Below are positions 24,903 to 33,494 of a stretch of DNA of 64,000 nucleotides, one piece after another. The first letter of the stretch is position 1. Every line of letters begins with the position of its first letter. The position numbers and the translations under genes were made by a program. Under the pieces are notes generated by a model. It searched no databases, was not told the origin of the DNA, and worked only from the letters and a program-made list of their open reading frames with translations. The DNA lies in assembly GCA_945910005.1 (NCBI GenBank), contig OX246745.1, forward strand, positions 11,729,951 through 11,793,950. Reading direction: 5' to 3'. The stretch comes from Isoperla grammatica. Its lineage: Eukaryota; Arthropoda; Insecta; Plecoptera; Perlodidae.

Positions 24903-25594
24903 GTATGTCAGCACAAACCTAAGCCAGGACGATGTTTGGAAGTTGTTGGGGTTGACCGTTGCAACGAAAACAAATACAGACATACAGACACGGACAGAAC
25001 AGATGAGCTGCATGTAACCTACTTATAAACAACCAGTGCTCAGTACCCATCTTACAATCAAGACTTGTTCATGCTGGAGCCTACATCGATGATCATGATT
25101 ATTGTTGAGAATCATTGGCTGTCTTGACATTAATCATTATATATGTGTTGAAATGAATGAAGTTGTAATGACTGAAGTTGTAATTCTCTTCTGTGAAGTG
25201 CAAACTGCAAACTCGCGAATGGCTCGTCGGTACTAATTGCCACTTCTTATTTTTATTCTCCATGCTGTATTTAAACTTATGTTTTTAGGAAAAGAATGTA
25301 ACTTGATTTCTTTTTTCCCTCTGATCCATTTTGTGTTACACTGAGGAACACACAATTAAACCCCATGATGATTAAAACAAAGTAATGCAGATACTGTAGC
25401 CTTCGTTAAACACGTTCGAACTGTCAAGCGTCACGGCAATACCTTTTGTCGACGGTGGAGCGCTCTGGCGGTCACGCCTTCTTTTGAAGCTTTGGATCGC
25501 CCTATATGAGGAACAACACGGGCCACACAGTCCCATTTGCATTTGGAACCTCGTCTGTGCACTTACACTTTCGACGCGTAGACTCGTCCACATC
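24903..25594. other. No gene seen; AT-rich inserted or intronic DNA
   Basis: Host-like AT-rich sequence between the SAP remnant and the pVI-like gene, with no frame resembling a viral protein until about 25480. It probably includes the promoter of the capsid cluster, though no clear TATA element can be assigned. Confidence 0.45.
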
Positions 25595-26059
25595 ATGAGT
25601 AGCGGCGACGCCAACCCTTACCTCAACTATTACGTCACTCAGGCTGGAAATGGCATGAACGTGTATCGCGGTGCTTCCTACCAGCGTGGGCACGGCGGTA
25701 TAGGCGCGTTCTTTTCGGGGTTGATGCGTTCGGTCATGCCACTATTAAAGAGTGGTGCAAAGGCCATAGGCAGGCAGGTGTTGAGTGCGGGCACCAGTTT
25801 ACTAGGCGACGTCGTCGAGAACAAGCCATTCAAGGAGGCGTTTCGCACGAGATTAAACGAGGCCGGTCAGACGCTCAAACGCAAAGCCGACGATAAAATA
25901 CAACGCTTGTCTGGATTTGGCCTAAAACGAAGGAGACGCGCTCAATCTTCGCATTCAACGTCGGCGACACCACGACGCAAGACGTCGAAAAAACCCAAGT
26001 GTAAGGCTAAGCTGAAGACCAAGAAAAAGACCAAACGAATACCCGATATATTCTCGTAA
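25595..26059 (+). CDS. pVI/pX-like basic minor virion protein
   Basis: 154 residues from ATG 25595; the in-frame sequence before it (from 25484) does not look coding. The N-terminus has 'NYYVTQAGNGMNVYRGASYQRGHG' features. It is followed by an amphipathic, glycine-bounded helix region (GIGAFFSGLMRSVMPLLK, residues about 35-52) and 'SAGTSLLGDVVENKPFKEA'. A very basic tail has KRRRR near 112-116 and repeated KKxK clusters to the end. This order (motif, amphipathic helix, poly-basic tail) is a hallmark of a minor virion protein found just upstream of the capsid gene in Polintons and adintoviruses, compared in the literature with adenovirus core/cement proteins. A membrane-lytic or DNA-binding role is inferred. 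It lies 14 bp before the capsid gene and is intact. Confidence 0.82.
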   Translation: MSSGDANPYLNYYVTQAGNGMNVYRGASYQRGHGGIGAFFSGLMRSVMPLLKSGAKAIGRQVLSAGTSLLGDVVENKPFKEAFRTRLNEAGQTLKRKADDKIQRLSGFGLKRRRRAQSSHSTSATPRRKTSKKPKCKAKLKTKKKTKRIPDIFS

Positions 26060-26073
26060 CTACCACCGTCATT

Positions 26074-27384
26074 ATGGCTTTTTTGTATTCGAACGCCTGT
26101 GAATGTACGTCATCGAGTCTCGACCTGTTTGCCGGACCCGATGTACAGATGAGTGTCACCGACTCTTACACCGTGCACTGTAAACCCTTGGCTCCGGTGT
26201 CCGACGAGGGGGCGGTTGAAATAGTGGTGTCTGGCCACGGTTCCGATAACATCGATTTAGCGCAAACGGCGCTACTGTTAAAAGTGAAAATTGTTAAGGC
26301 CAACGACGAAGCTCCGTTGGTGGCGGGCGCGGCGGTGGGACCCGTCAATAATTTTATGTACTCGCTGATCGAGCAATTGGACGTCTTCCTCAACGGTTAA
26401 CTCATCTCGTCGCCCTCCACGGCTCACGCGTACCGAGCCTACATAGAGAACGTGTTGAACTACGACACCGCGGCCAAAGAGTCGCATCTCACGTCTGTCA
26501 TGTACTACAAGGACACGCCGGGGCAGATGGACAGTCTGACGACGAACGAGGGGTTCAAACAACGCATGGCACTCGCGGCGTCTAGTCAAACGATGGACCT
26601 GATGGGCCCCCTACATTGTGACATCTTCAATCAACCGCGATACCTATTGAACGGCGTAGAATTGAAACTCAAAATAGTCAAGACCAAGGACGCCTTCCAC
26701 CTGATGGCCGGCGATGACGCAGTCCAATATAAGACCAAACTCGTGGACGTAGCGCTGGTTGTACGCAAGGTGCGCATTGCATCCACGGTGCTGCTCGCTC
26801 ATCACGCTGCATTACAAAAAACCGCCGCGAAGTACATGATTTCGCGTACCGACCTCAAAGTCATCACCATTTCGGCGGGTCTTCAGAGTAAAACCATTGA
26901 CAACGTGTACCTAGGGGCGCTCCCAAAACGGATCATTGTTGGATTTGTATCGAATGCCGCCTATAACGGTGATTTTAAAAAGAATCCGTTTAATTTCGAG
27001 CATCGCAAACTCGTGTTTTTGGCGCTCTACGTGGACGGTGATCAGATTCCCTCAAAACCGTTGCAAATGGATTTTACCCACAACGAGTACATTAGAGCCT
27101 ACCACACGCTGTTCTCGGGCACCGGCATACACTACCAGGACGAAGGGAACGGCATTTCGAGATCGGACTACCCGGGCGGCTACTGCCTGATGGCTTTCGA
27201 TCACACCCCCGACGCGTCGGCGCATCTCCACCACTGGAGCCCGCGGCGAAACGGCAACCTGCGCATGGAGGTACGCTTCGAGCGCTCGCTCGACGAGCCC
27301 CTGAATTGCATCATATACGCGGAATTTGACAGCGTCATCGAAGTGGACCGGGCGCGTAATATCATCGTCGATTACAACAATTAA
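26074..27384 (+). pseudogene. Major capsid (hexon-like, double jelly-roll) gene with one nonsense codon
   Basis: A single reading frame of 437 codons is interrupted once by TAA at 26398-26400, directly after codon 108 (...DVFLNG). Coding resumes immediately in the same frame, so this looks like a point mutation rather than an indel. The N-terminal part (SSSLDLFAGP, VGPVNNFMYSL) and the C-terminal part (YLLNGVELKLK, FVSNAAYNGDFKKNPFNFEH, GNGISRSDYPGGYCLMAFDHTPD) match the Polinton capsid family that includes C. elegans F54H12.2. In that family the protein builds the pseudo-hexagonal capsid lattice. No other stop or frameshift is visible and synonymous codon use stays CG-rich, indicating recent inactivation. 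Internal re-initiation at ATG 26452 could only give a truncated product. Confidence 0.92.
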
Positions 27385-27395
27385 TGTGCGCGCGC

Positions 27396-27397
<2 letters not shown>

Positions 27398-27433
<36 letters not shown>
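27398..27433. repeat. (GGC)n triplet repeat
   Basis: About 12 GGC units preceded by (GC)n, in the 141-bp gap between the capsid stop and the likely BIR-fusion start. It may lie in the 5' leader of the downstream gene. Confidence 0.95.
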
Positions 27434-27525
27434 ACGAACCTCAGTACCTCATCGTCCGGCCGGTAGAGGAACACGGTATGAAAAGGAGTACCCGGACCGA
27501 GGGTGCACACAGTCACTCGGTCACC

Positions 27526-28263
27526 ATGTGTGAGAATAGTGCGACGGTAGAGTTTCACGGCTTCTACGACGACTGTAACAAGTTCATCGTCAAGGTGTTG
27601 GCCATCGTGGACAACACCAACGTGAGCGTACAAGTGTGGCTCTTCAAGGAGCCCTATCCGTGGGACTTGCTGGACGCCCAACATCGAACCACAAACACGT
27701 GGCTCACAAAGAACTTCCACGGGCTCGAGTGGGGGCCGGGGGACGTTGAATACACCGACTTGAACGACGTCATCAAAGGCTACACAAAACGGTACGACGT
27801 ACTCTTTACGAAGGGTAAAGAGAAGGCCGTATTCCTATCACAGATCGTGGAACGTGAAGTAGTGGACCTAGAAATCATGGGATGTCCCTCCCTGAGCACG
27901 TTGTCCGCGTGCGATGAAGGCGGCTGTCTCCTACCCCACCACGCTACGTCCAAGCTTAAAACGCGTTGTGCTCTGCGCTGCGCCATTCGTCTGTCCGCGT
28001 GGGCCAACCAACATGCAGAGTTGACCGACTTTAAAAACGCAAAGGCGCGCGCAAATACGTTTGTCAACTTTCCCATACCGTACGTCGACACGCGAGAATT
28101 GGTCGACGCCGGATTCTACTACACAAAATACGGCGATTGCGTCCACTGCCCGTATTGTCGTGTTACCCTCAACAAGTGGCAAACCACGGATTCTCCTCGT
28201 GCTGAGCACGCTCGCTGGAGCCCCACCTGCCCGTTTGTGGTACGTAAACACGCCCAAGTGTAA
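27526..28263 (+). CDS. Polinton conserved protein fused to a BIR (inhibitor-of-apoptosis) domain
   Basis: 245 residues from ATG 27526, chosen for its ACC context; an upstream in-frame ATG at 27478 is possible. Residues 1-160 form a conserved Polinton protein of unknown function (VQVWLFKEPYPWDLL, WLTKNFHGLEW, KGKEKAVFLSQI, then Cys/His-rich 'CDEGGC...HH...CALRCAIRLSAWA'). Residues about 174-242 are a complete BIR domain: RANTF opening, LVDAGFYYT, and zinc ligands C208, C211, H228 and C235 with exact CX2C-X16-H-X6-C spacing, plus the 'WSPTCPF' closing motif. BIR domains bind caspases or IAP antagonists, and virus-borne ones can block apoptosis. No RING follows, so it would be a BIR-only protein. 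It lies 5 bp before the protease. The frame is intact although neighbours are broken. Anti-apoptotic function is inferred. Confidence 0.88.
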   Translation: MCENSATVEFHGFYDDCNKFIVKVLAIVDNTNVSVQVWLFKEPYPWDLLDAQHRTTNTWLTKNFHGLEWGPGDVEYTDLNDVIKGYTKRYDVLFTKGKEKAVFLSQIVEREVVDLEIMGCPSLSTLSACDEGGCLLPHHATSKLKTRCALRCAIRLSAWANQHAELTDFKNAKARANTFVNFPIPYVDTRELVDAGFYYTKYGDCVHCPYCRVTLNKWQTTDSPRAEHARWSPTCPFVVRKHAQV

Positions 28264-28268
28264 TTACC

Positions 28269-28790
28269 ATGTACGGTATCGATATTGAAGACATGTTAAC
28301 TGCGGATCCGTACACGTCGCGTCAATTTTGTGGCGTGTTCGCCTCGGATACGTTGCCGCGCTGTACACCCCGACGTCCGTACATGCTGGTGGTCAACACG
28401 GAGCCCCTAGACCACCCTGGCGCGCATTGGATCGCCATGCAAGTGGACACCCTCGGTCGAGGCACCTTCTTCGACTCTTTTGGCTTACCACCCATTGTGA
28501 GTACCCATTACGCGTTTCTACAGAGGACCTACAATTCCGTACCTCTACAATCTTTCACGTCTACAGTGTGCGGTCAGTATTGCTCGCTCTATCTCATGCA
28601 CGTGGCCCGAGGCGGATGCCTCCACACCTTTCTGCGCCATTTTGACACGAGGAAGCCACGTGTTAATGACGCACTCGTCCAAGTACTCTACAATCGTCAT
28701 AGGCCAACAGTTAAGCCAAGACGCATTAGGGGGAGGGGAGGTAGTGTACAGTCGTGCCGCCCCCGCCACTCGTGTCAAGCACAGTCGTAG
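28269..28790 (+). CDS. Adenain-type maturation cysteine protease
   Basis: 173 residues with a good start context (ACCATG). The fold family is the adenovirus protease/Ulp1 clan. Visible catalytic residues are H53 (in PGAHWIAM), D69 (in TFFDSFG), Q94 for the oxyanion hole and C101 (in STVCGQYCSLYLMH). The H-to-D spacing of 16 and Q-to-C spacing of 7 fit the family. In related viruses it cleaves capsid precursor proteins during maturation. The C-terminal 30 residues are Arg/Pro-rich and may be a DNA-binding tail. It is packed between the BIR gene (5 bp before) and the next gene (2 bp after). No inactivating change is seen. Confidence 0.92.
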   Translation: MYGIDIEDMLTADPYTSRQFCGVFASDTLPRCTPRRPYMLVVNTEPLDHPGAHWIAMQVDTLGRGTFFDSFGLPPIVSTHYAFLQRTYNSVPLQSFTSTVCGQYCSLYLMHVARGGCLHTFLRHFDTRKPRVNDALVQVLYNRHRPTVKPRRIRGRGGSVQSCRPRHSCQAQS

Positions 28791-28792
28791 AC

Positions 28793-29728
28793 ATGGATTC
28801 TCCTACTCAAGTCGTCAAGCGGACCGACGCGGCTCTCACGGAGCTACTCGAAGTGTCGTACTTTATTAACGCTAGTAAATCCAAACAAGTGTCAGTGGGC
28901 ATTGCTTTAGGGCCTCAATTTGAGGTCTACATCCGTGTAGGGAGGTGTGGCGATACGGTGTCTTTACGCGTTACCGACTGGGAGGCCATCCTCGACGAAA
29001 AGGAAGTCTTGACGGCGTACTTCAACACGGCCCAACACGAGGACGACGAAGCCGGGAAGAGTTGGCAGATCAGCGACTCCATTTTCCTACATCGCTCAGT
29101 CTTCTTCAACAAGAAGACGATCACCATCACGAGCATTCAACCTGGAAACGACTCGGGACTGAAGCTTGTCTCGCTGGCTACACAATCGTGGCAGGGAATA
29201 AGTCTTCTTCAAACGTGCATTCAACGCGCCATCGCTCGGGCGCAGGAATGGCTGCCACACGTCGAGGCCGTCTACCGCCAAAAGGTAAACACTGTCGCCA
29301 AACTAATGTCCACAATGGGGTACACGTCACGTCACGTCCGAGAATCACCCAGCATGGCAAACATGCACATCACGGCCGCTTTTGCCCACACAGAAAACAG
29401 CGAACGCGATCTCTCAAATGTGCCGCATTTTGACCCAAGACGTTTGCTAACCGAGATGAGTGCCGTTTCCAGACACCTAATCGTGAAGGATGTGGCGATT
29501 GTCCTCGACGCTTTCGCCGCTGGAAACAAAATACAACAACAGCAAAAAACGTTCATGCAAATGATCCGTGAAAGTGAAAGTGCCAAGTTAATACCTCTAC
29601 TGTCATTGATATTATTATTAATTTCCTTGGACGATTCTATTATTACTAATGTGATTGTTGCATCATTTATTACTTATGGGTTTTTATATTGGTGTGTGTG
29701 TTTTCAAGTATACCATGTATGTCTATGA
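28793..29728 (+). CDS. Large Polinton protein of unknown function
   Basis: 311 residues from ATG 28793 (GACATGG, a strong context), 2 bp after the protease stop; an upstream in-frame ATG at 28754 would overlap the protease. The N-terminal 70-80 residues (VSVGIALGPQFEVYIRVG, then VSLRVTDWEAIL) faintly recall a PC4-like single-strand DNA-binding fold, but I would not assign it. The middle is helical with 'LLQTCIQRAIARAQEWLPH'. The last 45 residues are hydrophobic and encoded by the first unit of an AT-rich tandem repeat, so the natural C-terminus may have been altered by the repeat. It is the last gene before the right inverted repeat. Confidence 0.7.
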   Translation: MDSPTQVVKRTDAALTELLEVSYFINASKSKQVSVGIALGPQFEVYIRVGRCGDTVSLRVTDWEAILDEKEVLTAYFNTAQHEDDEAGKSWQISDSIFLHRSVFFNKKTITITSIQPGNDSGLKLVSLATQSWQGISLLQTCIQRAIARAQEWLPHVEAVYRQKVNTVAKLMSTMGYTSRHVRESPSMANMHITAAFAHTENSERDLSNVPHFDPRRLLTEMSAVSRHLIVKDVAIVLDAFAAGNKIQQQQKTFMQMIRESESAKLIPLLSLILLLISLDDSIITNVIVASFITYGFLYWCVCFQVYHVCL

Positions 29729-29957
29729 TTTTATTATTAATAACTAATGTACGCGGCATGTAATTGTTGCATCATTTATTACTTATGGGTTTTATATTGG
29801 TGTGTTTTCAAGTATACCATTTATGTCTATGATTTTATTATTATTAATTACCGTGGACGCATCTATTATTACTAAAGTACGCTGCATCATTTATTACTTA
29901 TGGTTTTTATATTGGTGTGTTTTCAAGTATACCATGTATATATATGATTTATATTAC
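29654..29957. repeat. Three tandem AT-rich units of about 109-115 bp
   Basis: Units start at 29654, 29763 and about 29878. Each carries GCATCATTTATTACTTATGG, TTATATTGGTGTG and TTTTCAAGTATACCAT. The first overlaps the 3' end of the preceding gene. No coding capacity beyond that overlap. Confidence 0.93.
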
Positions 29958-30196
29958 ATTCATTAAAGTTTAATGGCTTATTAAAAAACCGTTTTTGTAA
30001 TTTATCCTTCCTTCCATATTTCCACAAATATCCTAACAATAACAATAGCGCGTGAAGCCGTCTGTTGTGTGTCCCCTCCCCTCCCCTCCCCCTCCCCACG
30101 TGACACATGGGTGTCGTCACTTCAATGTATCGGACCCGAATCTATCTCAATATAGTTTGGCTATGGTCATTAGTGCGGCATTCGGTATCTCGTCCT

Positions 30197-30662
30197 CATC
30201 CATCAGTCGTATTCAGTCTATAGTCATTAGCGAGACATTCCTTATCTCGCACCGATAATAGATCAATTACCTGAAATTGTACAGACTTAGTCTTACAGCA
30301 ACAGTCCGATGTGAAGCACTCATGTTTTATGGCCCCTCCCCAGGTTCGAACGTGGTACACGCACTGAGTCGTGCCCGACCCTTGGCAATATCGTGTCGTG
30401 CCGGCTTCAAATCTCATATGATCTTATATGTTTTAACATTTGGGGGTGGGTATTGGGTTCGACTCCTGGCGGCTGTGTTGGTTAGGTATCCTGGGTTCGA
30501 ATCCAAAGATTACTTACAGGTGGGGGCGGGGTGGGGTGTGAGGTGGCAGTCGTGGAGAGCGGGTGTGGAGGGGAGGGGGGCACTAGACAGTCGTACTAAT
30601 CACCGTCTCGGCCAGTGAAGGATTCCTGGAATATCGACGCGATGAACCGGGGGTCTACAACT
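30197..30662. repeat. Polinton right terminal inverted repeat
   Basis: 466 bp, inverse of 18075-18550. It contains three B-box-like motifs on the + strand: GGTTCGAAC near 30343, GGGTTCGACTCC near 30456 and GGGTTCGAATCC near 30492. It ends ...GTCTACAACT and is followed by the ATCATC duplication. The 29958-30196 stretch before it is non-coding, with a CCCCTCCCCTCC tract near 30072. Confidence 0.95.
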
Positions 30663-30943
30663 ATCATCATACTGCCAGTTTTTTTTTTTTAAATCCTGTA
30701 ATCCAAGGCCCCCCCCCCTTCGCGGCGCCCTTGGGCTACACTCTGCGCAACAAAGATGGTTTTCTTTCAAAAATGAATATTATTTTCATCATTATTAATG
30801 ATCATTATTAATGATGAAAAAAATAATGATCATTATTCATATTAAGTTTTGACTATCAATAAACTTGCGGTGTTTGTGGGGTTCTGGGGGGGGGGGGCTT
30901 TAGCCCCAAAAGCCCCCCCCTTGGGTGCGCCACTGGTCTACCT

Positions 30944-31349
30944 GATGCATAAGTGAGATATTATTAACAAATTAAAATTTGCATTACAATCAAGCGCCCC
31001 ACGCATGGTTCCTGATCATTCTATATGGAAATAGTTTAAAAAACCCTGATTGCTTGTTGCTATGTGTGTATGTTGGGTGGATTCTTGCGTGGAATCTGAG
31101 ATCATTTTTTGTTAGTTGGGGGGGGGGTCGCCTGTTTGTTTGTCGCTGACAGACTGTGAGAAAAATATGATACACATTACACACTGTTGCCAAACTGCCT
31201 AATGACGCTCACATTGTACCTCCACCTACCAGTCCCACGGCCACTGCCAATGACACGGAAGACAAACATCTATCGTTTTTGTCAACTCGGCTTGACGTTC
31301 GAGGTATCTGCTAGCCAGCGGTGTCGTCCTATAAACGTAACAAAATCAC
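30944..31349. other. No gene seen
   Basis: Non-coding sequence immediately outside the nested elements. Short frames without family signature. Confidence 0.5.
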
Positions 31350-31545
31350 CGATAGAGAAAGATAAGTGCGTAGAACACGAGGCTCTGATTCTGGAGGTCG
31401 CCGGTTTGATACCGGCCACCGGCAGTCCTGATTGAAGGTTTTTCCGAGGTTTTCCTCAGTTAAAAAACGAATGCTGAGTCGTATACTGGCCGCCAAGATA
31501 CTAGGACACATTCTCGAGCTCCATTGTAGAGGCATTACACGCATA
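31350..31545 (+). mobile_element. tRNA-derived SINE, copy 1
   Basis: A tRNA-like head with GGTCGCCGGTTTGATACCGG (B-box region) is followed by the body motif TTTTTCCGAGGTTTTCCTCAG. A diverged copy on the opposite strand lies at 41634-41771. Similar 'GGTTTTCC' bodies are common in arthropod SINEs (established knowledge). Confidence 0.7.
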
Positions 31546-33074
31546 ATTCACTCCACTTACAGGTAGACAAAGAGCTGCACGCCTGCAACCCCAACTAAAA
31601 AAATACTATCCGTCTGGACAAACGAAAACATCGACCTCAAACCCTAGCACAGGTCAGATGATGATGTTTTGGTTTTGTAGTTTTTTTCGCATGTTTTCAT
31701 CGCAGGTAGTAACATAACCAACATGTTGTTCGAAGCACGGGAGCGCACTGGAGTGTGACATTGATAATGATAGGTTCTATTATTCATTGACATGTCCAAG
31801 TTGTCGCAAAGCACCTCAGCCCAAACGCAAAGAAAAGCCGGCGCTCCTAGTATCGTGGCGACCACTATACATTCCCCTCGAGCCCTCGGACACCAGAGAG
31901 GAGCACATTGTACACCTTATAGCAGGTTTCCTACGAAAAAAATATTTTTTTGAAAGCTGTCAGACCGACGTCTGCTAGAGAAATAAAGCTGCTAATTATT
32001 GATCTCACTAATAATTTGAAGATCTTTTAAGAACAGTTCGCTAATATCGATTTCCCTTAATTCTATTCAATATTTTTCAACACGACAAACTCATAGACAG
32101 GCCAGCCAAACAAGCTAAGTCGTCTAGAACTGAAACGTACTGTACCGACGTGTTAAAAGCTGCCAACATTACTTTTCCGACTATTGCAAACATTGTGCGT
32201 CTACTGGTAAATGTTGGCAAAGTTTATTTTGACTCTTTACCCCCCAAAAGTCATAATAACTCATTTTATGGCCATTTTAGAAAAATGCGGACAAAATTAA
32301 TAAAACATAAGATAAAAAAATATTTTAAAATATGTTGTTATAGAAAATCTAGTCAGTAATAATTTGGCTAGTTCAAAATGTATCCGTTTTAAAAATAACA
32401 AGGGTTTTTAGCACCCCTAGCTGAGGTGGGTGTGTTTTTTTTTTTATTTTGAAAATATGTATCAATCTCTAACAAATAAAACAATGCACTTACGTACTTG
32501 ACATTTTGTCAGAAATATAATGATGTGTTATGACCAATGATAAACTTTAGATAACTGAACTCGTGTCAATAGTTTTTAAACAATTTAACAACGAAGACGA
32601 GCGCGTGTAAATTGACGCGGCCGGCGTACGATCCCCGTGAGTCGGCCGGCGGCGCTTTCTCGACCTGGGCCTTGATTCTCTATGGTCAACGATAAGGTGA
32701 TCACCGGTTTTGGTCGTTATGAGAAGGCTGTGACCCAATCACAGCCATCCATTCGCCTTCCGTAACGACAGAAAACGGTGAGAAATTTACCACAGATTTA
32801 GAGAATCGGGCTCCTGCCTCCGCTACATTGCCAGTCTGGAACGTGATCGAACGTGGGTAGTCAACTTGTCCAATATTATTTTTGCTCGGTTAAAAATGTA
32901 ATTATTGGATATCTCTTGAAGCACTTGTGATTGGTAAGCTTTGTGTTTTCTTAATATAATATACATACATATTATATACTACGGATGACAACGGCAACCT
33001 GTTGACATCAATTTGTAATGGACTCATTAGTCTAGTTGAATAGAGATCTTTAATTATCGTGTTATAATAAATCA
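31546..33074. other. No gene seen apart from a small MITE
   Basis: AT-rich sequence with a short GC-rich patch at 32605-32665. No coding signal. Confidence 0.5.
32668..32815. mobile_element. Small fold-back MITE
   Basis: About 148 bp forming an imperfect palindrome. The outer arms are GATTCTCTA/TAGAGAATC, and the inner arms are GTCGTTATGAGAAGGC versus GCCTTCCGTAACGAC with partly complementary sequence between. No target duplication could be fixed. Confidence 0.6.
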
Positions 33075-33228
33075 GTTAATCCACAAGTTCGCACTTTGGC
33101 TGGTACCCATAGACGTCCCCTACCCATAGGGGCGCCCAGTGTTACAGGTAACAGTTTCATCCATGTTATTTCTCATATAGAAAACAAATCCATTGCAAAA
33201 ATATGAGACGTTAAGCCCAAATATCAAC
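33075..33228 (+). mobile_element. SINE fragment sharing a tail with 36885-37060
   Basis: The 3' end AAATATGAGACGTTAAGCCC followed by AAATATCA matches the tail of the SINE near 37030. The 5' head is degraded. Confidence 0.5.
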
Positions 33229-33494
33229 CAATCAATCAGCAACAACGTGCACCCCTATGGATACGGATCTTAGTGTACCCTACACTGTTTGAATTATACA
33301 ACTGTAATTTGTAAGTTCCGTTGATGGTGGTGGGTTGGATTGAAGTATCGATTATCCGATTATCTATTTAGTAGGTACTCGATGTCATCCCGGGTACTAA
33401 CTATATATATGTTATGTTGTATTATAATTAACGCCTAGGATAATAATATGTGCACCGTCTAACTACCGTTGATGCTTCATTGACAGATACCATC

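Larger units (their letters stand above)
18075..30662 (+). mobile_element. Polinton/Maverick (adintovirus-like) provirus, defective
   Basis: A 12,588-bp element bounded by inverted repeats of about 470 bp that begin AGTAGTAGACCCCCGG on the left and AGTTGTAGACCCCCGG on the right (reverse complement). The identical 6-bp direct repeats ATCATC lie at 18069-18074 and 30663-30668. AG...CT ends and 6-bp duplications are the known integration signature of Polintons. It encodes the morphogenetic set (packaging ATPase, integrase, capsid protein, maturation protease, small basic proteins) on one strand with tight spacing. No family-B DNA polymerase motifs are found in any gap and the full length is shorter than the usual 15-20 kb, so it cannot be autonomous. 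Lesions in the ATPase, penton-like and capsid genes confirm decay. Coding regions are rich in CG dinucleotides, unlike the AT-rich surroundings. Confidence 0.96.
17620..30733. mobile_element. hAT-like element B (middle layer of the nest)
   Basis: The left end CATGGGCGCCGGCAGG and right end CGCGGCGCCCTTG are inverted repeats. They are flanked by identical 8-bp repeats, GGCTACAC (17612-17619 and 30734-30741). Element B has inserted into element A and was itself split by the Polinton. Its own sequence is 17620-18074 plus 30669-30733, about 520 bp. An uninterrupted relative lies at 43222-43818 with matching left arm, 'GAATTGAACCACGTAC' interior and right arm. Confidence 0.88.
17538..30935. mobile_element. 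hAT-like element A (outermost host of the nest)
   Basis: The left end CAGTGGCGCACCCAGG and right end CTTGGGTGCGCCACTG are inverted repeats. They are bounded by identical 8-bp direct repeats, GTCTACCT, at 17530-17537 and 30936-30943. Its own sequence is only 17538-17611 and about 30742-30935; everything between is later insertions. The G-run and C-run subterminal tracts and lack of coding capacity match the other small hAT-like elements in the window. The hAT assignment rests on 8-bp duplications and CAGTGGCG-type ends, not on a transposase. Confidence 0.88.

Noticed and set aside
27052..27720. 222-codon minus-strand frame over the capsid/BIR boundary
   Set aside because: It is the antisense shadow of the capsid gene plus a proline run from the GGC repeat.
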